Below are positions 38,260-47,385 of a stretch of 64,000 nucleotides of DNA, piece after piece. The notes below the pieces were generated by a model. That model had not been told where the DNA came from. It ran no database searches and worked only from the letters and a program-made list of their open reading frames with translations. This DNA is from Roseomonas sp. (lineage in GTDB: Bacteria > Pseudomonadota > Alphaproteobacteria > Acetobacterales > Acetobacteraceae), in assembly GCA_020249925.1 (NCBI GenBank), contig JADCER010000001.1, positions 17,953 through 81,952 of the forward strand. Direction: 5' to 3'. The position numbers were made by a program, and so were the translations under genes. Numbering within the stretch: the first letter of the stretch is position 1; each line of letters opens with the position of its first letter.

Positions 38260-39483
38260 ATGCCTGATCCCGCGCCACCCACCAAGGCTGAGCCCGCGCC
38301 GCTGCGCGTTCTTCTCACGGACCGCGCCTTTCTGAAACTTTGGGGCGCGGGCGGGCTGACCAATTCCATGCGTTGGGTGGAAATGCTGGTCAGTGGGCTT
38401 TACGCCTATGAACTGACGCGCTCCGCCTTCGCGGTTTCGCTGGTGCTGATGGCGCGCGCCTTGCCCATGCTGCTGATGGGGGCACTTTCGGGCGCAGTGG
38501 CGGAAAGCCTCAATCGGAAATATCTGCTCATGGCCGGTCAGGCGCTCACCGCGCTTGGTGCCATCGCCATTGCGATTCTGGCTGCCTTGGGCTGGCTGTC
38601 GCTTTGGCATTTATGGCTCAATGGCCTGATTGGCGGCCTGGTTTGGACCAATGAACTCGCCACGCGCCGGCGCATGGTGGCCGAAACCGCGGGGCCGGAG
38701 CGCATTGTGCCCGCCATCGCCTTTGACACGACCACGGGCAGCACAACCCGCATGATCGGCCCCATGTTGGGGGGCCTGTTCTATGAGACCATTGGCGTCA
38801 CGGCAGCCTATGTCATTGCCTCCGCGCTCTATGTGATTGCGCTGCTGCTGGTCTCCACGGTGGAGTATTCCCAGCCGCGCCGCGCCTTGGTGCCGCGCCG
38901 CCTATTTGCCGAGGTGGCTGAGGCTTTGCGCATCGCGCTTGCCCATCCCGCACTCCGCGCGGTGCTTGGCGTGACGCTGGTGATGAATATCTTCGGCTTT
39001 TCCTACAACTCCATCCTGCCGGCCTTTGGCGACCGCGCCTTTGGGGCGAGTGCCATTGAAATCGGCCTGCTGGCGGCGGCCGAGCCCTTGGGTGCGCTGA
39101 TCTCAGGCCTGGCGCTGGCGCTTCGGCGCGGGCCTCAGGCGGGGCGACGCGTTTTCCTGCTCGGCTCCGCCGCCTTTCTGGCCGTGCTGGCGTTGGCGGC
39201 ATTGGCGCCCTCACTCTGGCTCGCGGCCTTGCTGCTGATGTTGGGCGGCTTTGGCACGGCGGCCTTTGCCAGCCTGCAAACCGGCATTGTGATGATGGAA
39301 GCCCCGGTGGAGGCACGTTCGCGCATCCTTGGCCTTACCACTACCTGTATCGGCACTGGCCCGCTTGGCGTCTTGGTGCTGGGGGCGCTCGCGGATGGTA
39401 TCGGCCCGCCCTTCGCCATCGCCGGCTTTGCGCTTTTGGGGCTGTTTTTTCTGGCCCTGGTCGCTTTTGCGACGAAGCGTTAG
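38260..39483 (+). CDS. MFS transporter
   Basis: A 407-residue inner-membrane protein with about 12 hydrophobic segments and the MFS cytoplasmic loop after TM2 (SGAVAESLNRKYLLM). It resembles the MFS_3/EntS-like exporter branch (FLKLWGAGGLTNSMRWVEMLVSGLYAYELT at the N-terminus). It follows the hydroxyacid oxidase gene by 22 bp. The substrate is unknown; export of a small metabolite is likely. Confidence 0.88.
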   Translation: MPDPAPPTKAEPAPLRVLLTDRAFLKLWGAGGLTNSMRWVEMLVSGLYAYELTRSAFAVSLVLMARALPMLLMGALSGAVAESLNRKYLLMAGQALTALGAIAIAILAALGWLSLWHLWLNGLIGGLVWTNELATRRRMVAETAGPERIVPAIAFDTTTGSTTRMIGPMLGGLFYETIGVTAAYVIASALYVIALLLVSTVEYSQPRRALVPRRLFAEVAEALRIALAHPALRAVLGVTLVMNIFGFSYNSILPAFGDRAFGASAIEIGLLAAAEPLGALISGLALALRRGPQAGRRVFLLGSAAFLAVLALAALAPSLWLAALLLMLGGFGTAAFASLQTGIVMMEAPVEARSRILGLTTTCIGTGPLGVLVLGALADGIGPPFAIAGFALLGLFFLALVAFATKR

Positions 39484-39591
39484 GCCCCTGCCGCAATCCT
39501 GCCTTCTCACGCGCCGATAACCCTCTTGCGGGGATGCGCCGCAAGGTCGAAGCTTCGCGCAAGGCTCACGTTTGTACTGATCGGATTCGCG

Positions 39592-40506
39592 ATGCAGGTC
39601 TACCTGCCCATCGCTGAAATGAGTGTGGATGCCCTGCTGCTGCTTGGCATCGGTTTTGGCGTGGGCTGGCTTTCGGGATTGTTCGGCGTGGGTGGCGGTT
39701 TTCTGCTGACGCCCTTGCTCATGCTGATCGGCATTCCACCGGCCGTGGCGGTCGCCTCAGGCGCCAATCAAACCCTCGGCGCTTCGATTTCTGGCCTTAT
39801 TGCCCAATGGCGCCGCGGCAATGTGGATTGGCGCATGGGGCTTACGCTTTTCGCGGGCGGGCTTTTGGGTTCGGCGCTTGGCGTGCAGATCTTCGCGCTG
39901 CTCAAGCGCTGGGGCCAAGTGGATGTGGCCGTCTCACTCTTTTATGTTGTGATCCTTGGCGTTGTCGGCGCGCTGATGGTGCGCGAAAGTATCACGGCAC
40001 TGCTCAGGCGCCGGCGTGGTGCGGCACCGCGGCGCAAGCTCCATGAACATACCTGGCTGCATGGGCTGCCCTTCAAGCTGCGCTTTCGCGATTCCAGGCT
40101 TTACATCTCGGTGATCCCGCCGCTGGCGATTGGCTTTGGCATTGGCATGCTCTCCGCCATTATGGGAGTGGGCGGCGGCTTCATGCTGGTGCCGGCGATG
40201 ATCTATATTCTCGGCATGCCGACTTCGATTGTGATCGGCACATCGCTGTTTCAGGTGGTGTTCGTCTCCGCCAATGTCACGCTGCTGCAAGCCTGGCAGG
40301 TGGGCAGCGTGGATATCGTGCTCACCATGTTGCTGCTGGCCGGCGGTGTCGCGGGCGCGCAATTCGGCGCTGCCATGGGCACAAAGCTGCGCGGTGAGGA
40401 AACCCGCGCCTTGCTTGGGCTTTTGGTTCTCTCGGTTGCTTTTGCGCTGGCCTGGAACCTGCTGCAAACGCCAAGCCGCGCTTTCAGCCTTGGCCCGCTG
40501 CTATGA
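39592..40506 (+). CDS. TauE/SafE-family sulfite/organosulfonate exporter-like permease
   Basis: A 304-residue integral membrane protein with about eight helices and the twice-repeated family motif (GWLSGLFGVGGGFLLTPLLMLIGIPPAVAVASGANQ and GMLSAIMGVGGGFMLVPAMIYILGMPTSIVIGTSLFQ). The start at 39592 begins a normal-length protein; the frame is open to 39526. It overlaps the next gene by four bases (ATGA) and forms an operon with the TIGR02186 and UspA genes. Confidence 0.88.
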   Translation: MQVYLPIAEMSVDALLLLGIGFGVGWLSGLFGVGGGFLLTPLLMLIGIPPAVAVASGANQTLGASISGLIAQWRRGNVDWRMGLTLFAGGLLGSALGVQIFALLKRWGQVDVAVSLFYVVILGVVGALMVRESITALLRRRRGAAPRRKLHEHTWLHGLPFKLRFRDSRLYISVIPPLAIGFGIGMLSAIMGVGGGFMLVPAMIYILGMPTSIVIGTSLFQVVFVSANVTLLQAWQVGSVDIVLTMLLLAGGVAGAQFGAAMGTKLRGEETRALLGLLVLSVAFALAWNLLQTPSRAFSLGPLL

Positions 40507-41249
40507 AGCTGATTGCCTGCGCGCTGTTGTGGCTTGGCTGGCTGATGGCGCCAGCCTTGGCGTCCGGGCCGCCCATCACGGCCGAGCTTTCCACTGACCG
40601 GGTTGAGATCAGCACCGGCTTCACCGGCGCTTCCGTGCTGGTTTTTGGCGCGACACAGAACCCTTTGGGCGGCGATCCGCCCGAGGATTTGATCGTGGTC
40701 GCCACCGGCCCAACCCAGGGCGTGGTGGTGCGGCGCAAGATCAATGTGCTCGGCATTTGGCTGAATGGCCCATCAACGCGCTTTCCGGATGTGCCTGGCT
40801 TCTACGCCTTGGCCGCCACGCGCCGGGTTTGGGAAATCCTGCCCGAGGATGAGCGGCGACAATATCGCCTGGGCTTCGACAATCTTCGCCTGCGCAGTGA
40901 AGGCAATCGCAGCCCGGCCTTTCGCGCCGCGCTGCTCGAATTGAAGCAGGCGGATGCGCGCTGGCAGGAATATGCCGCCCCGGTTTCCCGCGCCGGGGAG
41001 AGGCTTTTCAGCGCGCGCATCGCCTTTCCCGCGACCGTGCAGACCGGCGATTATCAGATTGAGGTGTTGCTCGCGCGTGAAAACCGGGTGATCGCGCGGC
41101 AGGAATTGTCCTTGCGTGTGGAACGTGTCGGCACGGCGGCTGATATCGCTTCCCTCGCGCGTGGGCAGCCGCTGCTTTATGGCGTGCTATGTATTGTCTT
41201 GGCGGTGCTGGCCGGCTGGCTTGGCAGCGTGCTGTTCAGGAGAAATTGA
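40503..41249 (+). CDS. TIGR02186 family periplasmic/membrane-anchored protein
   Basis: A 248-residue protein with a signal peptide (ALLWLGWLMAPALASG), a beta-rich periplasmic domain (ITAELSTDRVEISTGFTGASVLVFGAT...VVVRRKINVLGIWLNGPS) and a C-terminal membrane anchor (LLYGVLCIVLAVLAGWLGSVLF). This layout matches TIGR02186, usually encoded beside a TauE permease in alphaproteobacteria, as here. Function unknown; probably an accessory to the permease. The stop and the UspA start share one base (TGATG). Confidence 0.8.
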   Translation: MKLIACALLWLGWLMAPALASGPPITAELSTDRVEISTGFTGASVLVFGATQNPLGGDPPEDLIVVATGPTQGVVVRRKINVLGIWLNGPSTRFPDVPGFYALAATRRVWEILPEDERRQYRLGFDNLRLRSEGNRSPAFRAALLELKQADARWQEYAAPVSRAGERLFSARIAFPATVQTGDYQIEVLLARENRVIARQELSLRVERVGTAADIASLARGQPLLYGVLCIVLAVLAGWLGSVLFRRN

Positions 41250-41755
41250 TGCCCGATACTGAAGAAGCCGCCGCTGCCGCAACCAAGGCCAAACGCGATC
41301 GCGTTTTTCTGGTGGTGGTGGATGACAGCGCCGAACAGGCGGTGGCGCTGCGCTATGCCTGCTTGCGCGCCCGCAAGGGTGGTGGGCGTGTGGCTTTGCT
41401 GCGTGTGCTGGAACCGGTGGAGCTGGTGGAATGGGCCGGCGTTGGCGTGATGATGCAGGAAGAGCGCCGTGCGGAGGCTGAGCGCCTGCTGGCTGGCCTT
41501 GCTTCTCATGTCAGTGAAATTACCGGCGGCATGCCCATGCTGATTATCCGCGAAGGCGAAGCGCGTGAGGAATTGCTTTCCTTGATTGAAGAAGACCCGC
41601 GCATTTCCATCCTGGTGCTGGCCATGGCGACCGGCAGCGGCGGGCCGGGGCCGTTGATTTCGGCACTGACAGGCCGTCATGCCTCGCGCCTTAAAATCCC
41701 AATGGCGCTGGTGCCGGGCGGCATGACGGAACAGGAATTGGACCGGGTGACGTAA
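41249..41755 (+). CDS. Universal stress protein (UspA family)
   Basis: A 168-residue cytosolic alpha/beta protein. VFLVVVDDSAEQAVALRYACLRAR is the Usp N-terminal strand-helix, and LVLAMATGSGGPGPLISALTGRHASRLKIPMALVPGG is an ATP-binding-type loop (G-2x-G-9x-G-like). The start at 41249 is supported by AGGAGA eight bases upstream; an in-frame start at 41189 lies inside the previous gene. Third gene of the TauE operon. Confidence 0.88.
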   Translation: MPDTEEAAAAATKAKRDRVFLVVVDDSAEQAVALRYACLRARKGGGRVALLRVLEPVELVEWAGVGVMMQEERRAEAERLLAGLASHVSEITGGMPMLIIREGEAREELLSLIEEDPRISILVLAMATGSGGPGPLISALTGRHASRLKIPMALVPGGMTEQELDRVT

Positions 41756-41797
41756 CGCGGATTTTTACGCTATTGGCGAAATTCAACTTGCCTTACT

Positions 41798-41814
41798 TTT
41801 CGCCATCAGCGAAA
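41798..41814. promoter_or_regulatory. Inverted repeat, candidate operator of the RelE-HTH module
   Basis: TTTCGC (41798-41803) and GCGAAA (41809-41814) flank a 5-base centre immediately before the toxin ATG; a further half-site GCGAAA lies at 41776-41781. Placement over the start region suits autoregulation by the HTH antitoxin. This is inference from symmetry only. Confidence 0.45.
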
Positions 41815-41822
41815 CTATAGCC

Positions 41823-42080
41823 ATGGTGCTTTTGCTCTCCCCCGCTGCGGTGAAGGACCTGATTGGCATGCCTAAACGGGAGAGGGCCCAACTGAAGGCA
41901 AGGCTCGACAAGATCGCCGCTGCGCCAACCGAACTCCACGCGAGTGTCACCGCGCTGCAAGGGGAACCGCGGGGGCGCTTCAGGCTTCGCCAGGGCGATT
42001 ATCGCGCTGTGTTTCGTCTTGATGGCCAGGATGTGGTTGTGGACCGCATCGGCCATCGCCGGGAGGTTTATGAGCGATGA
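41823..42080 (+). CDS. RelE/ParE-family toxin
   Basis: An 85-residue protein of the RelE fold. MPKRERAQLKARLDKIAAAP, then [41 protein letters not shown], is the RelE C-terminal core with the basic residues (RLRQGDYR, HRREVY) expected for ribosome-dependent mRNA cleavage. The gene precedes and overlaps (ATGA) the HTH gene, the reversed HigBA-like order. Confidence 0.85.
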   Translation: MVLLLSPAAVKDLIGMPKRERAQLKARLDKIAAAPTELHASVTALQGEPRGRFRLRQGDYRAVFRLDGQDVVVDRIGHRREVYER

Positions 42081-42460
42081 AGCATTTCAAACCTGTGGCC
42101 CAAACGGCAGAAACAGTGACGCTAACGCGTCGCGATTATGAGGCGCTGGTCGCCGCCGCCGAGGATCGCATTGATCATCAGGCGATCAATGAACAGGAAG
42201 CGCGAGAAGCCGCCCTTGGCAAAGCCGCGGCGCGTGCTGATTACTTGCCCGGCGCGCTCGTGGATCGGCTGCTTGCAGGTGAAAACGCTATTCGAATCTG
42301 GCGCGAGCATCGCGGCCATACGCTAAGCGCCTTGGCGGCCATGGCGGGCGTTTCCGTGAGCTACCTTTCCGAGATTGAGTTGGGCCGCAAGCCCGGCAGC
42401 GCCGCAGCCAGGCGCGCAATTGCCGGCGCCTTGCGCGTAACGATGGAGGATCTTGCCTGA
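42077..42460 (+). CDS. XRE-type HTH antitoxin
   Basis: A 127-residue protein. The N-terminal half (TLTRRDYEALVAAAEDRID, with the Glu/Ala-rich stretch after it) would bind the toxin; the C-terminal HTH (IRIWREHRGHTLSALAAMAGVSVSYLSEIELGRKPGSAAARRAIAGAL) binds DNA. It is translationally coupled to the RelE gene by ATGA. The next gene converges from the minus strand with only 28 bp between. Confidence 0.85.
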   Translation: MKHFKPVAQTAETVTLTRRDYEALVAAAEDRIDHQAINEQEAREAALGKAAARADYLPGALVDRLLAGENAIRIWREHRGHTLSALAAMAGVSVSYLSEIELGRKPGSAAARRAIAGALRVTMEDLA

Positions 42461-42488
42461 CGCGCCTGGGCACCAACGGTGCCTATGA

Positions 42489-43382
42489 TCAAGGCCCCGG
42501 TATTTCCGCCGCCAGCACCTGCCCCGATTGGCTTTCCGTAATCAGCAGCGTCACGCCATCGGGCGCGAAGCAGCAATTGGTCGGCATGCGCCCGAAAGGC
42601 CGGCAATCCAGCGCAAACAGCGGCACACCATGCGCATCCACGCCCCAGACCATGCCATGGCCGGGATTGGCGATGAACAGCCGATCATGCACATCAACCG
42701 CCATGCCATCTGGCCCGGATGTCCCGGCCGGTGTGCGGAAAAACAGATTGGCCTTGCCGACAATGGCATCGGGGCGGAGCGCGAAGCGCCAGACCTCACA
42801 GGAACGGGTCATCGCCACATAGCAATGCGTGCCCGCCTTGTTCAGCGCAATGCCATTTGGGCTTGGGCCATTCGCAATCAGCCGATCAAGCCGCCCATCG
42901 GCGCCCAGCCGATAGACCCGCCCGCGCGGGTCCTGCAGCCCGGTTTGGCCTTGATCGGTGAAGAAAATCGCGCATTGCGGGCCAAGGGTCACATCATTGA
43001 GGCCGAGGAAGCCCTCACTGCCTACGGTTTCCAGCAGGGGTGCGATGGAACCGCGCGCGGGGTCCAAAGTCAGCAGGCCATGGCGGTAATCGGCGATCAG
43101 CAGCGCATCATCTGCGCCAAGTGCCAGGCCATTCGGCCAGCCCTCATATTCCGCCAGCACGTCCCAACCATCACCCGGCCCCACCAGCAGGATGCGACCA
43201 TTGGGGATATCGGTTACCAGAAAGCGCCCGGCGCGATCGAAGCAGGGGCCTTCCAGGAAACTGTCAATCGGCGCGCCGGCGCGATTGGCATCGGCCCAGG
43301 CGGTACGGCGCAGATTCCGCAAGCGATCCGGCAGGCGGGCAAAGGGGCGGAGCGGAAGCTCCTTGGGGGCGGGAAACCACAT
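42489..43382 (-). CDS. SMP-30/gluconolactonase-family six-bladed beta-propeller protein
   Basis: A 297-residue soluble protein of the SMP-30/LRE family (metal-dependent lactonases). The family metal ligands can be traced: FLEGPCFDRAGRFLVTDIPNG (Glu), NGPSPNGIALNKAG (Asn) and GPDGMAVDVHDRLFIANPGHGMVW (Asp). No signal peptide is seen. Probably hydrolyses a sugar lactone or related ester; the neighbours give no pathway. Confidence 0.85.
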   Translation of the reverse strand: MWFPAPKELPLRPFARLPDRLRNLRRTAWADANRAGAPIDSFLEGPCFDRAGRFLVTDIPNGRILLVGPGDGWDVLAEYEGWPNGLALGADDALLIADYRHGLLTLDPARGSIAPLLETVGSEGFLGLNDVTLGPQCAIFFTDQGQTGLQDPRGRVYRLGADGRLDRLIANGPSPNGIALNKAGTHCYVAMTRSCEVWRFALRPDAIVGKANLFFRTPAGTSGPDGMAVDVHDRLFIANPGHGMVWGVDAHGVPLFALDCRPFGRMPTNCCFAPDGVTLLITESQSGQVLAAEIPGP

Positions 43383-43414
43383 CGGCTGAGCCTACGGGTT
43401 TCCCCCACGCCTGA

Positions 43415-44041
43415 TCAAATCCGGGTCTGCCCGGCATCCTGATGCGGGTTCTGGTGGATATGCTTCAGCCGCCAGCCAAGGCTGATCATGATGGCGCCCA
43501 TGATGATCGCCTCCAGCGCCACCATCCAGATCACCGCGAGCAAGCCCGGCCCCGGGCGCAGCAGCATCCAGGCGCCGATCACGATATTCACCGCCCCAAG
43601 CAAGCCCAGCAGCACGGAGGAAAGCCGGAAGGCCAGCATCAGCCGCGCCCCGCCCGAAAGCAGGAACCAGGCGGCGGTCACAATCAGCAGGCCAATGGCC
43701 GAAACCCCCGGCGCGAACAGGATCACCGCCGCAGCCACCAGGGAGATGATGCCATCAATCCAAAGCCAGGTCCGGCTGCGTTCCCCGGTTGGGTGGCCGC
43801 CCTTCACCGCCTGATAGATGGACCCCATGCCATCAAACAGCATCCAGGCACCGAGAAAGGCCAGGATGAACACCAGACCAAGCCCAGGAAACAGGAAGAC
43901 CAATAGCCCGAAAATGATCGCCGCCACACCACGGAGCATGAAAACCCACCAGCTTCCGGCCGTCTGGCGCACCAGCTGCATGCCAAGACGCCCGGTCAGG
44001 AGCATGGATTCGGGCGGCGGCGGCGTTGAATTGCCTGACAT
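43415..44041 (-). CDS. HdeD-family membrane protein (DUF308)
   Basis: A 208-residue inner-membrane protein with about six helices; WWVFMLRGVAAIIFGLLVFLFPGL and WLWIDGIISLVAAAVILFAPG are the repeated DUF308 units. E. coli HdeD contributes to acid resistance at high cell density, but the role elsewhere is unclear. It is transcribed apart from the neighbours, 33 bp upstream of the SMP-30 gene start on the same strand, so cotranscription is possible. Confidence 0.82.
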   Translation of the reverse strand: MSGNSTPPPPESMLLTGRLGMQLVRQTAGSWWVFMLRGVAAIIFGLLVFLFPGLGLVFILAFLGAWMLFDGMGSIYQAVKGGHPTGERSRTWLWIDGIISLVAAAVILFAPGVSAIGLLIVTAAWFLLSGGARLMLAFRLSSVLLGLLGAVNIVIGAWMLLRPGPGLLAVIWMVALEAIIMGAIMISLGWRLKHIHQNPHQDAGQTRI

Positions 44042-44348
44042 GGAGTTGGGTCCTTCCTCGAAGAATGTTGATCTGGCGCGATCATGCCAGGCACCGCGGC
44101 CCGGATCGCAAGCGCGATCAGGCCGAATTCAGCAACCGGGCATGCCGACAAGCAATAGTTCGAAAAGGCTAGCCCCCCGGCGCCGGTTCGTCGATGCCAG
44201 CCCGTTCCAACTCTTGGCTGAGCGGCCCGCGCCGGCCGCTGACCCCACCTTCCGGTGACAATTCCTGCCCGGCGCGGCCTTTCCCCCTTTCCATCCCACC
44301 CCTACCTGTTGGATGATAGCTGCAACGCAAAACCAGGAGTGCTCCGCC
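44042..44348. other. 307-bp divergent intergenic region
   Basis: It lies between the HdeD gene (minus) and the molybdopterin hydroxylase gene (plus). I see no gene, RNA or clear operator. It should contain both promoters. Confidence 0.4.
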
Positions 44349-46682
44349 ATGGCAAAATTCGGCCTCAGCCAATCCATTCGTCGTGTGGAAGACCCAAGGC
44401 TCTTGAAAGGCGATGGGCAATATACCGCCGATATCAGCCTGCCCGGAGAGGCGCATGGCGTGGTGCTGCGCAGCCCCCATGCCCATGCCGCGATCAAGGG
44501 CATCTCCACGAGCGCGGCCAAAGCCATGCCCGGCGTGCTGGGTGTTTATACCGCAGCCGATCTGGCCGCCGAGGGGCTTGGCCCGCTGCCTTGCCTGATC
44601 CCTCTCAAGAACAGTGATGGCTCGCCGCTGTCATCCACGCCGCGCCCGGTGCTGGCGGAAGGCGTGGTGCGCCATGTGGGGGACCCGGTCGCTTTCGTGG
44701 TGGCGGAAAGCGCCAAGGCCGCGCGCGATGCCGCTGAGGCGATTGAGGTGGATTATGAGATCCTGCCCTCCGCCACCGATCTGGCGAGCGCGACCAAGCC
44801 AGGCCAGCCGCAAATCTGGCCGAGTGCGCCGAACAATACCTGCTTCGATTGGCATGTCGGCGACAAGGACAAGACCGATGCGCTGTTTGCCAAGGCCGCG
44901 CATGTCACGCGCCTGACGGTGGTGAATAACCGCGTGGTGGTGGCCAGCATGGAAGCCCGCGCGGCGGTCGCGGATTATGATGCCGGCAGCAACAAATGGA
45001 CACTGCACACCAACACCCAGGGCTCTTGGCTGGTGCGGAAGCTTCTCGCCGGCAGCGTCTTCAACCTGCCGGAAGATCATTTCCGCGTCGTCACCCCCGA
45101 TGTTGGCGGTGGCTTTGGCATGAAGCTGTTCTTGTATGCCGAACATGTGCTGACCTGCTTCGCTGCGCGCAAGCTGAAGCGCCCGGTGAAATGGACGTCC
45201 GAGCGGACGGAAGCCTTCCAGTCAGATACGCATGGCCGCGACAATATCACCGCCGGTGAATTGGCCCTTGATAAGGATGGCAAGTTCCTTGCGCTGCGCA
45301 CGAAGAATTGGGCGAATATGGGCGCCTATCTGAATACCTTCGCGCCCTTCATCCCGACCGGTGCGGGCACCAAGGTGCTGGCGAGCGTTTATGATTTCGG
45401 CGCCATCTACGCCAATGTTGTTGGCGTCATCACCAATACCGTGCCGGTGGATGCCTATCGCGGCGCCGGCCGGCCGGAAAGCAATTATCTGGTGGAACGC
45501 CTGATTGATACGGCGGCGCAGGAAATGGGCCTTGATCGTGTTGCGATCCGCAAGCGCAACATGGTGCCGTCATCCGCCATGCCCTACGTCTCGGCCATGG
45601 GGCAGCGCTATGATTCCGGTGAGTTTGCAAAACTCATGGACACCGCACTTGAACGGTTGAATTGGTCCGGCTTCGCGGCGCGGCGCGCTGACGCCCAGCG
45701 GCGTGGCAAAAGGCGCGGCATTGGCTTTGCCTATTACTTGGAAGCGACGGGCGGCGATGCCACAGAAAACGCTGCGGTGCGTTTTGCCGATGATGGATAT
45801 GTTGATGTCTATGTTGGCACGCAAAGCACCGGGCAGGGGCATGAAACCGCCTATGCCATGCTGACCAGCCACGAACTCGGCATTCCGATTGAGAAAATCC
45901 GCGTGCGCCAGGGCGATTCCGAAAGCCTGCCCTCAGGCGGTGGCACCGGCGGTGCGCGCAGCCTTTATTCCGAAGGTCAGGCCATTCTGGTGACCGCGGC
46001 CTCGGTTGTTGACAAGGGCAAGAAGGCCGCTTCCGAGCATCTGGAAGCGGCGGTGGCGGATATTGAATTCTCCTCCGCCAATGGCCGCTTTGGTGTGGTT
46101 GGCACCGATAAGGGCATCGGCATTCTGGAATTGGCTGCTGCCCAGAAGGCGCGCGCTGCCAAGGGCCAGGAAGTGACACTGCTGGATGCGCTGGAAGTGG
46201 CGCAGATCAAGTCGCACACCTTCCCCAATGGTTGCCACGCCGCGGAGGTGGAGGTGGACCCCGATACCGGCATCATCAAGGTCGCGAATTACATCGTGAT
46301 TGATGATGTGGGCCATGCGCTGAACCCGCTGATCGTGCGCGGCCAGGTGCATGGTGGTGTGGCGCAGGGTATTGGCCAGGCCATGCTGGAACGCACGGCC
46401 TTTGATGCGGAAAGCGGCCAGTTGCTGTCAGCATCCTTCATGGATTACGCGCTGCCGCGCGCCGATGATCTGCCGAATATTGATGTGGATTTCATCGAAG
46501 TGCCGTGTGAGACCAATCCGCTTGGCGTCAAGGGTGCTGGTGAAGCGGGCGCGGTCGGCAGCCCGCCTGCGCTGATCAATGCGGTGGTGGATGCGCTGGC
46601 CGGGGATGGCGTGAAGCATATTGATATGCCGGCCACGCCTGAGAGCGTGTGGAAGGCCTTGGCGACTTCCAAGGCAGCGTAA
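44349..46682 (+). CDS. Xanthine dehydrogenase/CO dehydrogenase-family molybdopterin-binding large subunit
   Basis: A 777-residue molybdenum hydroxylase large subunit. The N-terminal a/b hammerhead domain starts GLSQSIRRVEDPRLLKGDGQYTADI. The Moco-binding part shows DVGGGFGMKLFLYAEH, VDAYRGAGRPESNY (AYRGAGR, the form II CoxL-like loop), TQSTGQGHETAYAML and the catalytic GVKGAGEAGAVGSP (Glu in GEAG). The start at 44349 has CAGGAG upstream. The FAD and 2Fe-2S subunits that normally accompany it are absent on both sides, so partners must come from elsewhere or electron transfer differs. The substrate is probably not CO. A terminator and moaB follow convergently. Confidence 0.88.
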   Translation: MAKFGLSQSIRRVEDPRLLKGDGQYTADISLPGEAHGVVLRSPHAHAAIKGISTSAAKAMPGVLGVYTAADLAAEGLGPLPCLIPLKNSDGSPLSSTPRPVLAEGVVRHVGDPVAFVVAESAKAARDAAEAIEVDYEILPSATDLASATKPGQPQIWPSAPNNTCFDWHVGDKDKTDALFAKAAHVTRLTVVNNRVVVASMEARAAVADYDAGSNKWTLHTNTQGSWLVRKLLAGSVFNLPEDHFRVVTPDVGGGFGMKLFLYAEHVLTCFAARKLKRPVKWTSERTEAFQSDTHGRDNITAGELALDKDGKFLALRTKNWANMGAYLNTFAPFIPTGAGTKVLASVYDFGAIYANVVGVITNTVPVDAYRGAGRPESNYLVERLIDTAAQEMGLDRVAIRKRNMVPSSAMPYVSAMGQRYDSGEFAKLMDTALERLNWSGFAARRADAQRRGKRRGIGFAYYLEATGGDATENAAVRFADDGYVDVYVGTQSTGQGHETAYAMLTSHELGIPIEKIRVRQGDSESLPSGGGTGGARSLYSEGQAILVTAASVVDKGKKAASEHLEAAVADIEFSSANGRFGVVGTDKGIGILELAAAQKARAAKGQEVTLLDALEVAQIKSHTFPNGCHAAEVEVDPDTGIIKVANYIVIDDVGHALNPLIVRGQVHGGVAQGIGQAMLERTAFDAESGQLLSASFMDYALPRADDLPNIDVDFIEVPCETNPLGVKGAGEAGAVGSPPALINAVVDALAGDGVKHIDMPATPESVWKALATSKAA

Positions 46683-46690
46683 GGCATAAC

Positions 46691-46713
46691 GCGCGAGGGG
46701 TTTTCCCTCGCGC
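46691..46713. terminator. Bidirectional terminator hairpin
   Basis: GCGCGAGGG (46691-46699) and CCCTCGCGC (46705-46713) form a perfect 9-bp stem with loop GTTTT, in the 37-bp space between the convergent hydroxylase and moaB genes. There is no long T-run on either side. Confidence 0.65.
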
Positions 46714-46719
46714 CGTTGC

Positions 46720-47259
46720 TTACGCTGGCTTCAAATGTTCCAAAAGGCGCGGCATCAGCTCCACCAGATTGCAGGGGCGGTGCCGCGAATCCAATTGGAA
46801 GCGCAGGATCTCATCCCAGCCATCCTTGCAGGCGCCGGTTGAACCAGGCAGCGCGAAAAGATAGGTGCCGCCGGCAACACCGCCCATGGCGCGGGATTGG
46901 ATGGTTGACGTGCCGATCTTCTGAAAACTGACCCAGCGGAATAATTCGCCGAAGCCTTCGATTTCCTTCTCAAGCACACGCTTGAAGGCTTCCGGCGTCA
47001 CATCCCGCCCCGTGATACCGGTGCCACCAGTGGTGATCACGCAATCCACGGCAGGGTCAGCAATCCAGCGCCGCAGCACGGCTTCAATCGCGTCCGGATC
47101 ATCCTTCACAATCTCTCGCGCCACGCAGTGATGCCGGGCGGCTTCGATCCTGTCTTGTAGGGTTTGGCCGGAACGGTCGCTCGCCATGTCGCGCGTATCG
47201 CTCACGGTCAGCACCGCGATATTTACGGGCAGAAATTTCAGGCTTTCATCAATCGGCAT
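46720..47259 (-). CDS. moaB: Molybdenum cofactor biosynthesis protein B
   Basis: A 179-residue MogA/MoaB-fold protein that adenylates molybdopterin before Mo insertion. NIAVLTVSDTRDMASDRSGQTL, VITTGGTGITGRDVTPEAF (the GGTG loop), SRAMGGVAGGTYLFALPGSTGACKDGWDEIL and LVELMPRLLEH are diagnostic. The start at 47259 has AAGGGAGAGG just upstream. It lies tail-to-tail with the molybdenum hydroxylase gene, whose cofactor it would help make. Confidence 0.94.
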   Translation of the reverse strand: MPIDESLKFLPVNIAVLTVSDTRDMASDRSGQTLQDRIEAARHHCVAREIVKDDPDAIEAVLRRWIADPAVDCVITTGGTGITGRDVTPEAFKRVLEKEIEGFGELFRWVSFQKIGTSTIQSRAMGGVAGGTYLFALPGSTGACKDGWDEILRFQLDSRHRPCNLVELMPRLLEHLKPA

Positions 47260-47385
47260 GGCGGCCTCTCCCTTCGGCAAGCCCCCTTATCATGGGGGCT
47301 CGGCAGGCTTGCGACAACGCCCGCTTGCAGGGTGCGGTAAGTCGCGTGACACTCGCCCGCAGAAAGAAGCCTGGGGAAACGCCCG

